Origin: an uncultured Eggerthellaceae bacterium
GTDB taxonomy: Bacteria > Actinomycetota > Coriobacteriia > Coriobacteriales > Eggerthellaceae
Assembly (NCBI GenBank): GCA_934617425.1
Contig: CAKTUD010000003.1
Coordinates: forward strand, 171,876 to 235,875
Reading direction: 5' to 3'
Length of the DNA: 64,000 bases
Shown: in pieces, positions 9,461-18,238 of the stretch
How positions within the stretch are numbered: position 1 is the stretch's first letter
Layout of the letters: every line of letters begins with the position of its first letter
Position numbers and translations under genes: made by a program
Notes under the pieces: generated by a model
What the model was told of the DNA's origin: nothing
Database searches by the model: none
What the model saw: the letters and a program-made list of their open reading frames with translations, nothing else

Positions 9461-10699
9461 TTAATCGAGCTTTTGACCCTTGCGATCGGGAACGAAGAAC
9501 ATGGCGATGAACGCCACGATATAGATGCACGAAATAGCCCCCAAGGCAACGCTGAAGCTCGAACCCGTAGCAATCGCCGCGATGACAACGGGGCCGGCAC
9601 CACCGCCGATGAAGCGGCCGGTATTGTAAAGCGCGGTTTGCGCAGTTGCACGCAGCTCCGTGGGGAACAACTCGGCGATAAGCGCACCATAGCCGCCAAT
9701 CATGCCGTTGGCGAACATACCCATGAAGAAACCGCCGACAAGCAGCATTGTGGGATCAGTCAGGCGGCTGTAGATGATGACCATCGCCGCGGCGCCGATT
9801 TGAAAGGTCCAGAAAGCGGGACGGCGACCAAAATGGTCGGCCAAGAAACCGAACACGGAAATGCCCAGCATCATGCCCAAAACCGTAACGGCAGTCCAAA
9901 CGCCCGTGCCGGTAAGGGTCAAGCCCAGCTCGCCGCTCAGATAAGAAGGCAGCCACGTCATGATGCCGAAATAACCGGCATTCTGCACCGTGCAAAGCAC
10001 GATTATGGCGATGGAGAACTTAACGCGCTCGGGCGTTGCGAAAAGATCCTTCAGAGAGGTTTTGTCTTCGGGCTTCTGCTCGTTTTTACGCTGCAGGTAG
10101 ATAGGCGGCTCGGGAACGAAGATTCGGATGACGATAGCGATGATCGCAGGGATGACGCCCACGACGAACAAGCCCTGCCAACCGAAATTCATGATAACCG
10201 GCGCACTCATAAGCGAAGCGATAAGCACGCCCACCTGGAAACCTAGGCCCACGCCCGACGTCGCCTTCGCACGGTTCTCGGGGCTCGACGCCTCAGCGGC
10301 AATAGCCATACCGATGCCGAACTCGGCGCCGATGCCGACGCCTGCCAGGAAACGGAACAAAGCCAACAGCTCAAAGGTTGGGGCGAATGCGCAGAACAGC
10401 GTGAAGATGCCGAAAAACAGCACCGAATAGGTAAGCACGCGGATGCGCCCGTACTTATCAGCGAAACGACCGAACACCAAGCCGCCCAAAAAAGCACCGG
10501 CCAAAGTGATGGTGGTAAGGGTCGAGGCGGTTGTCTTATCGACGCCGAACGTCGCCATGATGCCCGACATCGCAAAGCCGAGGATCATAAGATCGAGGCC
10601 ATCGAGCGCATGACCGACCGCGGAAGAAAACACGGCAAGGCCCGCATAGTGCTTCATGCCGCTTGCCCTATCTTCTTTCTCTTTGTTTGCCATAAACAT
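9461..10699 (-). CDS. MFS transporter, aromatic acid:H+ symporter-like
   Basis: A 412-residue, 12-helix major facilitator. The first helix has the acidic D-G-L-D-L-M arrangement (GHALDGLDLMILGF) and the loop 2-3 motif GRFADKYGRIRV, both typical of the AAHS/sugar-porter-like MFS branch. GIGAEFGIGMAIAAE in helix 4-5 is also family-like. The ATG at 10699 sits 8 bases after AAAGGAG. Substrate is probably an organic or aromatic acid, inferred from family only. Confidence 0.85.
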   Translation of the reverse strand: MFMANKEKEDRASGMKHYAGLAVFSSAVGHALDGLDLMILGFAMSGIMATFGVDKTTASTLTTITLAGAFLGGLVFGRFADKYGRIRVLTYSVLFFGIFTLFCAFAPTFELLALFRFLAGVGIGAEFGIGMAIAAEASSPENRAKATSGVGLGFQVGVLIASLMSAPVIMNFGWQGLFVVGVIPAIIAIVIRIFVPEPPIYLQRKNEQKPEDKTSLKDLFATPERVKFSIAIIVLCTVQNAGYFGIMTWLPSYLSGELGLTLTGTGVWTAVTVLGMMLGISVFGFLADHFGRRPAFWTFQIGAAAMVIIYSRLTDPTMLLVGGFFMGMFANGMIGGYGALIAELFPTELRATAQTALYNTGRFIGGGAGPVVIAAIATGSSFSVALGAISCIYIVAFIAMFFVPDRKGQKLD

Positions 10700-10773
10700 T
10701 AAGTGAGCTCCTTTGCGCTAGATATGATTGCAAACTGTTGGGATTATACGGCAACTAACTTTTACTAGATGTA

Positions 10774-10808
10774 AAAAAGAGCCGCGAACGCAATATTCGC
10801 AGCTCTTT
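10774..10808 (-). terminator. Intrinsic terminator of the cystine symporter gene
   Basis: A 13-bp stem with one mismatch (AAAGAGC-GCGAA type, 10776-10808) is followed on the minus strand by TTTTTT, about 50 bases after the stop at 10861. Confidence 0.8.
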
Positions 10809-10860
10809 CGATGTTTGGCCGCAAGGATGCGCTTTTGCCGGCGTAATCTCCCTAACGAAA

Positions 10861-12279
10861 TCAAGCCCTTGCGGTATCAACACCCGTCACACGCGCTTGC
10901 GGATCGTTATACATCTCGCGATTGAGACCACCTGTGAAGTTAGACGACGTGATACCGGCAACCATCGAATCGCTTACGTTGAGGGCGGTACGGCCCATGT
11001 CGATAAGCGGCTCGACGGAAGCCATAAGGCCCACGATCTCGATAGGCAAACCCATCGTTCCCAACACGATAAGGCTTGCAAACGTTGCGCCGCCTCCCAC
11101 GCCGGCAACGCCAAAGGAGCTGATGACGATAACGGCGATCAGGCCGATAACCCAACTAGGATCGAAGACGTCGATGCCGACCGTCGGCGCTATAAGAGTC
11201 GCCATCATCGCCGGGTAAATGCCGGCGCAACCGTTCTGCCCGATGGACATGCCGAAACTTGCCGCGAAATTCGCCGTGGGCGCATCGACGCCGAGAGCCT
11301 TAGACTGCGTCTCGATATTCAAAGGCAGGGCACCTGCACTCGTGCGCGACACAAATGCAAAACTTAGCACCGGGAACGCTTTCCTCAGATAAACCACCGG
11401 GCTCAGCTTGTTGCCCGTGACGACAAGCAGATGCACGATGAACATGGCGATGATGGCCACATACGAGAAGATGATGAACTTGCCAAGATCGAGGATGGCA
11501 GCGAAATCGCTGGTGGCAAGCACGTTAGTGATAAGCGCCAACACGCCATAGGGGGTAAGCCCGACGACCATGTTGACGATGCACATCACGATGCCGTACA
11601 GGCTATCGATCAGCTCTTTAAAGAAAGTTGCCTGCTCGCTATCGCGGTCGCGCAGCTTGAGATAAGCCAAGCCCACGATAGCCGAGAAGATTACCACTGC
11701 AATGGTCGAAGTAGAGCGAGACCCGGACAAGTCGGCGAAGAAATTGGTGGGGATGAAAGAAAGCAAGGTTTGCGGAATGGTAGAAGCAGCTGCAGTTGCC
11801 TGGCGCGTTTCGAGATTTTCCAACTTGGCCGCATCAACCGTACCCTGCGTGAAATCGGCACCGGCCAAACCGGAAAACGCGATGGTCGCCCAGCCGAAAA
11901 CGGCAGCGACGGCGACGGTGCAGAGCAAGACCGCGAGCACGCTGCCGCCGATCTTCCCCAGATTGTCGGTGGCGTTGGTGCGCGTGAAAGCGCCGACGAT
12001 AGCGACGAACACCAACGGCATGACGAGCATCTTCAAAAGCGAGATGTAACCCGTGCCGACAAGCGACATCCAATCGAGCGCGCACTTGGCCTCATCGGTG
12101 CCGCGGCCAAGCGTCATCTGCATGACAACACCTAGGGCAACGCCCAATCCAAGCGCCGTGAAAACGCGAAACGTGAAGCTTTTCCCTTTGTTCTTAAGAA
12201 TCTTAAGCCCCGCAAGCAATATCGCGAAAACCGCAAGCGTCGCGATGACAGGGCCGAGTATCTCGGCGTCGATTGACAT
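10861..12279 (-). CDS. L-cystine / dicarboxylate:cation symporter (TcyP-like)
   Basis: A 472-residue DAACS-family symporter with about nine membrane spans and re-entrant loops. The N-terminal FRVFTALGLGVALGVVMQM and the C-terminal substrate-binding region (MSIGQNGCAGIYPAMMATLI, GVAGVGGGATFASLIVLG) resemble TcyP/YdjN L-cystine transporters more than GltP. Start at 12279 with AAGGAG five bases upstream. It likely imports cystine or related anionic amino acids with Na+ or H+. A small dyad (12392-12408) lies upstream and could be an operator. Confidence 0.87.
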   Translation of the reverse strand: MSIDAEILGPVIATLAVFAILLAGLKILKNKGKSFTFRVFTALGLGVALGVVMQMTLGRGTDEAKCALDWMSLVGTGYISLLKMLVMPLVFVAIVGAFTRTNATDNLGKIGGSVLAVLLCTVAVAAVFGWATIAFSGLAGADFTQGTVDAAKLENLETRQATAAASTIPQTLLSFIPTNFFADLSGSRSTSTIAVVIFSAIVGLAYLKLRDRDSEQATFFKELIDSLYGIVMCIVNMVVGLTPYGVLALITNVLATSDFAAILDLGKFIIFSYVAIIAMFIVHLLVVTGNKLSPVVYLRKAFPVLSFAFVSRTSAGALPLNIETQSKALGVDAPTANFAASFGMSIGQNGCAGIYPAMMATLIAPTVGIDVFDPSWVIGLIAVIVISSFGVAGVGGGATFASLIVLGTMGLPIEIVGLMASVEPLIDMGRTALNVSDSMVAGITSSNFTGGLNREMYNDPQARVTGVDTARA

Positions 12280-12391
12280 ATGAACTCCTTGTTTTCTATC
12301 CGAACAAGCCCAAAGCGCATGAAAAGAGGCATATTACGCGGCTTGCTCCTGCAATTTACCGGACGTAGTATGCCCCTAGTTTCTTAGCTTG

Positions 12392-12408
12392 TCTACCTAT
12401 TTGGTAGA
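12392..12408. promoter_or_regulatory. Short dyad TCTACC-N5-GGTAGA between degV and the cystine symporter
   Basis: A perfect 6-bp inverted repeat with a 5-base spacer lies 113-129 bases upstream of the symporter start and 21 bases after the DegV stop. No T-run follows on either strand, so it looks more like an operator than a terminator. Confidence 0.35.
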
Positions 12409-12428
12409 TTTAACTTTATTCGGGCTGT

Positions 12429-13427
12429 TTAGTCGTTGAAGAACTTCGACTTGATATCAGGCAGCGTGGGAAGAGTCGGCAACGTCGGCAGTTTTCCCTC
12501 GATGCGCTCTTCCAGGGCAGCGGTTAGACGCTTTGCGATCGAGGCGTCAAAACGATTGGTTATCTTGCCCTCGATAGGCCGTTCGCATTCGTAGGCTATA
12601 CCTACAGCAGGCCCCACATGCAAACCGATGACCGGGCTTACCGGAATAACGCCGACCGCGCGATTGACGATAGGCTGGATGCTGTTTTTGGCCCACTCGA
12701 CCGCTGGAGCCTTGTCTCCTATGTAGTGAACGACGACGTCGCGCAAGCCGCAAGCCTCGATATCCGCCTTAAACGATGCCGTTATCTTATCGAGGGCTTT
12801 CTTGCGCGTACGCACTTTAGCGAACGTGGTTGCCTGTCCGTCGCGCACAGTCAGCACCGGTGCAAGCTGAATCATGTTGCCAAGCAACGCAGCAGCGCCG
12901 CCGATACGCCCGCCCTTGCGCAAAAACGTCAGCGACTCGGGTGTGAAAACGAATCGCGTGCGCGAGATCGCGCGAAGCGCAGCCTTGGCGCAGCCTTCGA
13001 GGTTCTCCCCCGCATCACGAGCGGCAACAGCCTCCATGATCGGCCAAGCTTCGTCGAAGCTGTTGGACGTAGAATCGATTATCTGATATTCGAAACCCGC
13101 ATGACGAGCTTCGACCGCTCTTGCCGCGCGAAGCGCCCCATCATAGGTTCCCGACATCGCCGAAGACATGAAGATACCCAGAGCCTGATCGCCTGCCACA
13201 GCCGCGCGCTCGAACACATCTTCGAGCTCAAGCTGAGAAGGCTGGCTTGACGTGGGGATATTGTCGAGCATTTCATAAATATCGACGTAGAAGGCATCGA
13301 GATCCATATCGGCGTCGCGGTATTCGACACCGTTTCGGTTGACGAACAGCGAGACCACCTCGATGTTCAGATCCTCTGCAAGTTTTTTAGGGATAGACGC
13401 TACCGAATCGGTAATGATGCGTATCAA
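12429..13427 (-). CDS. DegV family fatty-acid-binding protein
   Basis: A 332-residue DegV protein: ITDSVASIPKKLA at the N-terminus is the first ligand-loop motif, TSQPSQLE the second region, and FLRKGGRIGGAAALLGN is the RGGR-like motif. DegV/FakB proteins bind a fatty acid for the FakA kinase in Firmicutes; no fakA is seen here. It is about 45 residues longer than usual, ending in a proline-rich LPTLPTLPTLPD stretch before the C-terminus. It lies directly downstream of the YgbA-like gene on the same strand (103-base gap). Confidence 0.88.
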   Translation of the reverse strand: MIRIITDSVASIPKKLAEDLNIEVVSLFVNRNGVEYRDADMDLDAFYVDIYEMLDNIPTSSQPSQLELEDVFERAAVAGDQALGIFMSSAMSGTYDGALRAARAVEARHAGFEYQIIDSTSNSFDEAWPIMEAVAARDAGENLEGCAKAALRAISRTRFVFTPESLTFLRKGGRIGGAAALLGNMIQLAPVLTVRDGQATTFAKVRTRKKALDKITASFKADIEACGLRDVVVHYIGDKAPAVEWAKNSIQPIVNRAVGVIPVSPVIGLHVGPAVGIAYECERPIEGKITNRFDASIAKRLTAALEERIEGKLPTLPTLPTLPDIKSKFFND

Positions 13428-13530
13428 AACAGCCTCCGCAACAAGAAATCAACAATTGCTTTCATGTTGCGAGAAAAAGACGATACGGTCAAGACTTGCA
13501 AAGTTCAAGCAGCTGCATTATCGGCAAAGG

Positions 13531-13866
13531 TCATTTATCCTTGGCAACCTTGCGCGCTTCGCTTTTCGATAGAACGAGATGATGAATCGCGGCAATGGGA
13601 TGATGGAAGAGCATGCGCGGACCGGCATAGCGCATCACCGCTCGGATCGATTCTCGCATATCCGGGCGATAGCAATGCGTGGTGCAATTGTTGCAAAAAG
13701 TCTTATCCGCGCCATAACGACAAGCGGCGACACGTTTATGGGCGTACTGTTCCAGAGCGCGGCATTCGTCGCAAAGCTGCCCTTTCGGCATGCCGTGACT
13801 GTCGCGGCAATAAATGCCGATCATCTGCGATACAACGTTTCGTTCGTACTCTTTGCGGTCTTTCAT
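13531..13866 (-). CDS. YgbA-like protein (nitrous oxide-stimulated promoter family)
   Basis: A 111-residue Cys-rich protein. The arrangement of cysteines (LCDECRALEQYAHKR, CRYG, FCNNCTTHCY) followed by MRESIRAVMRYAGPRML and FHHPIAAIHHL matches the YgbA/PF11756 family, linked to recovery from nitrosative stress in enterobacteria. The cysteines probably bind a metal or an Fe-S cluster (inference). The ATG at 13866 follows GGTGGG; a TTG two codons earlier is possible. A 13-bp inverted repeat lies 52-94 bases upstream and may be its operator. Confidence 0.82.
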   Translation of the reverse strand: MKDRKEYERNVVSQMIGIYCRDSHGMPKGQLCDECRALEQYAHKRVAACRYGADKTFCNNCTTHCYRPDMRESIRAVMRYAGPRMLFHHPIAAIHHLVLSKSEARKVAKDK

Positions 13867-13917
13867 TCCCAACCCACCAATAGCAAGATGCGAAACCCAA
13901 GGCTATCGCAGACGCGT

Positions 13918-13960
13918 CCAAACATGCATCAAGCGCTCAGCACCTCGATGCATGTTTGGT
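13918..13960. promoter_or_regulatory. Perfect 13-bp inverted repeat upstream of the YgbA-like gene
   Basis: CCAAACATGCATC (13918-13930) and its exact complement (13948-13960) flank a 17-base spacer, between the cupin stop and the YgbA-like start. No U-run follows on the minus strand, which argues against a simple terminator and for a protein-binding dyad or an attenuating stem. Confidence 0.45.
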
Positions 13961-14009
13961 GTATGCCCAAACGAACACGTCCCGATAGCCGCGAGTTAGT
14001 TATTTCTTA

Positions 14010-14438
14010 CTAGAGTATAGCGTATTGAGCATCATCGACAGGTTCGCACCATTCATTCGACGTTTCCTCACCGGGGATTTCGATCGCAATATGGCTGAAC
14101 CACGAATCGGCTTTGGCACCATGCCAATGCTTGACCTCGGCGGGAATCACCACGACATCACCCGGTTTAAGACTTTGCGCAGGCTTCCCCTCTTCTTGAT
14201 ACCACCCTTCGCCATCGACGCAAACCAAGATCTGCCCGCCACCGCTTTTTGCATGATGGATATGCCAGTTGTTGCGACATCCCGGCTCAAAGGTGACATT
14301 CGCTAAGAAGAGGGGGCTTGTTGCGGGGTCGACCAAGGGATTTAGATAGCTCTTCCCGATAAAATACTGTGCAAAGGCGACATTGGGCTTTCCAAGGCCG
14401 AAATCTCCGCCGGATTTGTTTTCGCTTTCGCTGTTCAT
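14010..14438 (-). CDS. Cupin domain protein
   Basis: A 142-residue single-domain cupin. Metal-site motif 1 is seen as CRNNWHIHHAKSGGGQ and motif 2 as PGDVVVIPAEVKHWHGA, giving the usual three His plus one acidic/Gln ligand set. Such small cupins often accompany carboxymuconolactone decarboxylase-like or SDR proteins; here it follows a broken SDR gene on the same strand by 90 bases and lies next to a LysR regulator. GAGGAG precedes the ATG. Enzyme activity not assignable. Confidence 0.87.
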   Translation of the reverse strand: MNSESENKSGGDFGLGKPNVAFAQYFIGKSYLNPLVDPATSPLFLANVTFEPGCRNNWHIHHAKSGGGQILVCVDGEGWYQEEGKPAQSLKPGDVVVIPAEVKHWHGAKADSWFSHIAIEIPGEETSNEWCEPVDDAQYAIL

Positions 14439-14528
14439 AAGATGATTCTCCTCACATTATCGCTTTTAGCCCTGGGGGCTTTGCTTCGAAGCCCTTGGGG
14501 TTTGCTCCTTGTTTTCAAATCGAGCCTG

Positions 14529-15041
14529 TTACTTGCTTTCGGGTTTGAGCGGGCCGTAGAAATAGCTTGCCGTGGCACCGCCGTCCACCAAAAAGTCGGC
14601 GCCGGTGATAAACGACGCGCGCTCGCTCATCAAAAGCTCGGCGACTCGGCGACCTCATCGACGGTTCCCGGGCGCCCGGCCGGGCACTTGGCGAACATAT
14701 TCTTGCAGAACTCGCCGCGCGGACCATTGAACTCGTCAAGAGCAAGCGGCGTGACGATTATGCCCAGACTGATGGAATTGATGCGTGCGCCGCGAGCGCC
14801 CCATTTCACCGATTCGGCCATCACGCGCTTTTCGTTGCAACGTTTCGCCATTTGATATGCGTGCAGGGTGTCCTCGATGTTTTTCGGCTGCAGCATATCG
14901 AGTTTTAAAAGGTCATTGGCGGACGTGCAAGCCAAAAGTTCATCTTCTTCAGGCGTAAGCTGCTTCATGCGATGCCCCGATTGGCTTGAGATGGTAATGC
15001 CAACGCCGCCCGGCGCCAACAAGCAGCAATACGTCTTTCAT
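14529..15041 (-). pseudogene. Short-chain dehydrogenase/reductase pseudogene (deletion plus frameshift)
   Basis: A good start (ATG at 15041 with GAGGAGG) gives MKDVLLLVGAG, the start of a Rossmann fold, but the frame then jumps straight into GGVGITISSQSGHRM, which belongs near residue 130 of a normal SDR. About 100-120 residues, including the cofactor core, are missing. Near the 3' end an 8-bp tandem duplication (CTCGGCGA twice, 14637-14652) shifts the frame; removing one copy restores VAELLMSERASFITGADFL and VDGGATASYF to a stop at 14529. Two independent lesions make function very unlikely. It is divergent from the LysR gene at 15170. Confidence 0.88.
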
Positions 15042-15169
15042 CCTTACCTCCTCAGGTAGAAGACCACGGATATTTCGGATCAAAGATTAGTATTCGTATA
15101 ACTTATCAACCATTCGCAGATTTTGTTTTATTATCAGATTTGCTAATAGATACTTCGGTTGGAGAAAAG

Positions 15170-16093
15170 ATGTTTCTCAAGCAATTGGAATATTTTTGCG
15201 CCGTGGCGAAATACAACAACTTCACCAAAGCTGCCGAAGCGTGCTTCGTCTCTCAATCGGCCATCTCTCAGCAAATCAAAGCCCTCGAAACCGACCTTGG
15301 ATGCGAGCTTATCCATCGCGAAGGCCGAAGTTTCACCCTCACCGAAGCCGGCGAGCACCTAGCGCATCGCGGGCAAACGCTCCTAAACGATGCGGAATCG
15401 CTTCGCTACGAGGTGGAAGACGTCGCTTACGGTCGCCCCTCAAAATTGGCGATCGGCTATCTAAACCGCTACGATGGTCTAGAGATTGCCAGCGCCGTAG
15501 GAATATTCGTGCGGCGCCACCCCACCGTCGAGGTAACCGCCATCCCCGATAGCCACGACGGCTTAAAGGACAGCGTTGAGAAGCGCATCGTCGATGTGAC
15601 GTTCAGCGATAAGCGCCGCTCGTTTTCGGCGGATTACAACAATCACTATCTCACGACCTGCTACGACTTCATAGAAGTGTCGACGTCCAACCCTCTAGCC
15701 GAACATGAAAGCCTCACCATCCAGCAGCTCGAAGGACAAACCTGCATCATCTTGGCAACGCCCGAGCAGCAGGAGGTCGAACACGAGCACTACCGCAACG
15801 TCATGAATTATCCCTGTGATTTCATCGCGGCGAATTCGATGGAGCAGGCGCGTTTCCTCGTTGCAGCGAATCGGGGCATCCTTCCCGTCGAATCACGCGA
15901 CGAACATTCTTGCGAGGATAGCGCAATAAGGCGCATTCCGCTTGTCGGACCCGACCCCTTCGCACTTTCGAACGTTCATCTCAAGCACGATTATTACGCC
16001 TACTGGCCGAAAAACTGCACCAATGTCTATGTGGATGAGTTTGTCGAGATACTTGACGGTCTCTTTGCTACACCAACGCAAACTTCCGCTTGA
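15170..16093 (+). CDS. LysR family transcriptional regulator
   Basis: A 307-residue LTTR. The winged helix-turn-helix is clear in residues 1-60 (MFLKQLEYFCAVAKYNNFTK, then SQSAISQQIKALE), with a substrate-binding domain from about residue 90. GGAGAAA precedes the ATG at 15170. It is divergent from the SDR pseudogene and cupin pair; LTTRs commonly regulate such divergent neighbours, so it may now control a partly dead operon. Its 3' end overlaps the end of the convergent ecfS gene by 26 bases. Confidence 0.92.
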   Translation: MFLKQLEYFCAVAKYNNFTKAAEACFVSQSAISQQIKALETDLGCELIHREGRSFTLTEAGEHLAHRGQTLLNDAESLRYEVEDVAYGRPSKLAIGYLNRYDGLEIASAVGIFVRRHPTVEVTAIPDSHDGLKDSVEKRIVDVTFSDKRRSFSADYNNHYLTTCYDFIEVSTSNPLAEHESLTIQQLEGQTCIILATPEQQEVEHEHYRNVMNYPCDFIAANSMEQARFLVAANRGILPVESRDEHSCEDSAIRRIPLVGPDPFALSNVHLKHDYYAYWPKNCTNVYVDEFVEILDGLFATPTQTSA

Positions 16094-16742
16094 TCCGCTG
16101 GAGCTTTCGCCGCAGCGGAACATAGAGCGCCGAAAGGAACACAACCGTAGCGATACCATGCAAAGTATCGAGGGGAAACCCCGCCGCATAGGCAAGCAAT
16201 ACGCTTTGCCAGGTGATAGGATGCACGAAGCCTATCACATACCAGGCATTCAGCAAAAGCCCGTAGAGCCAGCCGGAAAGGAATCCATAAGCAAGCAGCA
16301 TCGACGTTTTTTCGAATGCGCCCTTCTCGACGAGAACGGCCGCTAGGTAACCGACAAGCCCCCAAGCGTACATTTGCCAAGGAGTCCACGGGCCCTGACC
16401 GAAAAAGAAATTGCTGACAAGCGCCGCCAAGGCACCCACCATAAAACCGCTTTTGCGCCCAAATACCGACCCAGCTACGATGCACAGAGCACTCACCGGC
16501 TTGAAATCGGGGATTGCGGCAAAAAGAATGCGTCCCGCCGCGGCGAAAGCTGCAAGCACCACCGTAGGCATAATCTGCCGAAGCGCGGGCTTGGAACGCT
16601 CGTAATCCGCGAAAAAAAGCGCGAGCGCACCTATCACCACGACAAACGTCAGCGCCGCACTAGCCTGCATATCGAGCACGGCGGCAGCGACAAGCACCGC
16701 GGGTACGCAAGCGAGCACTGCAAACTCGAAAGAAAGCCTCAT
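16068..16742 (-). CDS. ECF transporter substrate-specificity (S) component, probably cobalamin/corrinoid
   Basis: A 224-residue membrane protein with about six helices. The segment AAAGRILFAAIPDFKPVSAL and the FGQGPWTPWQMYAWGLVGY motif are typical of S components of the vitamin B12/CbrT-like group. It is the last gene of an operon with EcfT and a fused EcfA, its ATG overlapping the ecfA stop by 4 bases. The operon starts with a cobalamin riboswitch, which is the main evidence for substrate. S components bind the vitamin and topple in the membrane to release it when the ATPase module acts (established for ECF transporters). Confidence 0.86.
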   Translation of the reverse strand: MRLSFEFAVLACVPAVLVAAAVLDMQASAALTFVVVIGALALFFADYERSKPALRQIMPTVVLAAFAAAGRILFAAIPDFKPVSALCIVAGSVFGRKSGFMVGALAALVSNFFFGQGPWTPWQMYAWGLVGYLAAVLVEKGAFEKTSMLLAYGFLSGWLYGLLLNAWYVIGFVHPITWQSVLLAYAAGFPLDTLHGIATVVFLSALYVPLRRKLQRIKRKFALV

Positions 16743-18238
16743 CCACGCCCCTCAATCCATGCTTTTGCAAAAGAATCGTTCGGGGGGCGGTAGAACATGC
16801 TGTTCTCGAAAAAGTTCGCAATAGGTTGAGTGGAGGCGTCTTGCCCATCAAAAAGCATCGTCGCGCTATCTGCCATAAGAGCGGCGAAGGTCAGATCGTG
16901 CGTCGCGAAAACAATGCTTGCACCCGCATCGCGCGCGGCAAGAAGAGCATCGGCGACGATTAGCTTGGTTGCAGCATCAAGACCTTTCGTCGGCTCGTCA
17001 AGGAAGATGATCTGCGGGTTCGTGAGCAAGATCTTCGCCAACGCAAGCAGCTGCTGTTGACCACCGGAAAGATCATAGGGATGCTGTTGCATAAGACCGT
17101 CAAGCGAAAGCTTTGCAGCGAGATCCCGCACATCATCGTCGCTATAGCCCGCGAAGCGCTGCCACTCGGTCAACTCTTCGAGAACAGAATCGCACACAAA
17201 TAGCTCTTTGGGGTTTTGCGGCAAATAGGCCTGCGATTTGGCAAGCCGGTTGTCCACCCTACCCCGCTTGCAGGGCAAAACGCCTGCCGCCGCACGCAAT
17301 AGCGTCGACTTTCCGCAACCGTTCCCCCCGATAAGGGCACGGATCTCTTGTCTGCGCAAAGCGAAATCGCAGCCGCGCAGCACCCAATCCGAATCGCGGT
17401 CGTAGCGCACATATGCATCGACCACGCGTAACGCGTCTTCGCTATGCGAAAAGCCAACCACATCCCGACGAAGCAGGCTCACGTCGAGCGGCCCCGCCGC
17501 GAAATCGGCGAGGTCCACCTCTTGCAGGCGCCCTTGATCAAGCCTTACCGCGCTTGTCGCATATTCGACAGAGGATTCCGGCGCATGAGTCGAGAGAACG
17601 ACGGTTATGTCCAATTCGCGATTAACGCGGAAAAGCGCATGCATGAAATTTTTCTCCGCAATGGGGTCGAGCTGCTCCGTCGGTTCGTCAAGCACCAAAA
17701 TCCGCGGCTGCATCACTAATACGCCGGCAAGGGCCACAATCTGCTTTTGTCCGCCGGAAAGCTCGTCGATGCTGCGGTCAAACCAACTTTCGATGCCGAA
17801 GAAATGCACCATCTCGGCCACCCTGCGGCGCATCTCGTCTTGAGAGACGCCGAGGTTTTCCAACCCGAAAGTAATCTCGTGCCATACGCTATCGCACACC
17901 AATTGGTTCTCGGGGCTTTGAAAGACGAAACCGACCGTCGTATTCGCGCGCAATTCATCAGCCTTGACAGCTTCAGCGGCACCGCGGTTTCCCGCATTGG
18001 CATCCAGATGGGCACCGAAAACCGCTAGCGACCCTTCGCGCTTGCCATGCGGACGAATCGCGGGTTTCAGGTTGCGCAACAGCGTTGTTTTGCCGCAGCC
18101 GGTTGCCCCAACTAACAGCTGAAATTCGCCCGCGCGAACATGCCAATTTATCGGACCGATGCGATATGCCCTGCATTCGGCGTTATCGCTAGGATACTCG
18201 AAACAAAAATCAGAGAATTCTATCGCATAATCAGTCAT
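16739..18238 (-). CDS. ECF transporter fused tandem ATPase (EcfA-EcfA')
   Basis: A 499-residue protein with two complete ABC ATPase domains. Domain 1 (about 1-235): Walker A GATGCGKTT, signature LSGGQKQ, Walker B LVLDEPTEQLD. Domain 2 (about 265-480): Walker A GGNGCGKST, signature LSGGQQQ, Walker B IFLDEPTKGLD. It powers the adjacent EcfT/EcfS complex. The start at 18238 (MTDYAIEF) lies inside the 3' end of ecfT, overlapping by 8 bases; an in-frame ATG at 18292 would lie still deeper in ecfT. Dedicated ATPases in the same operon suggest a group I (solitary) ECF system. Confidence 0.92.
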   Translation of the reverse strand: MTDYAIEFSDFCFEYPSDNAECRAYRIGPINWHVRAGEFQLLVGATGCGKTTLLRNLKPAIRPHGKREGSLAVFGAHLDANAGNRGAAEAVKADELRANTTVGFVFQSPENQLVCDSVWHEITFGLENLGVSQDEMRRRVAEMVHFFGIESWFDRSIDELSGGQKQIVALAGVLVMQPRILVLDEPTEQLDPIAEKNFMHALFRVNRELDITVVLSTHAPESSVEYATSAVRLDQGRLQEVDLADFAAGPLDVSLLRRDVVGFSHSEDALRVVDAYVRYDRDSDWVLRGCDFALRRQEIRALIGGNGCGKSTLLRAAAGVLPCKRGRVDNRLAKSQAYLPQNPKELFVCDSVLEELTEWQRFAGYSDDDVRDLAAKLSLDGLMQQHPYDLSGGQQQLLALAKILLTNPQIIFLDEPTKGLDAATKLIVADALLAARDAGASIVFATHDLTFAALMADSATMLFDGQDASTQPIANFFENSMFYRPPNDSFAKAWIEGRG

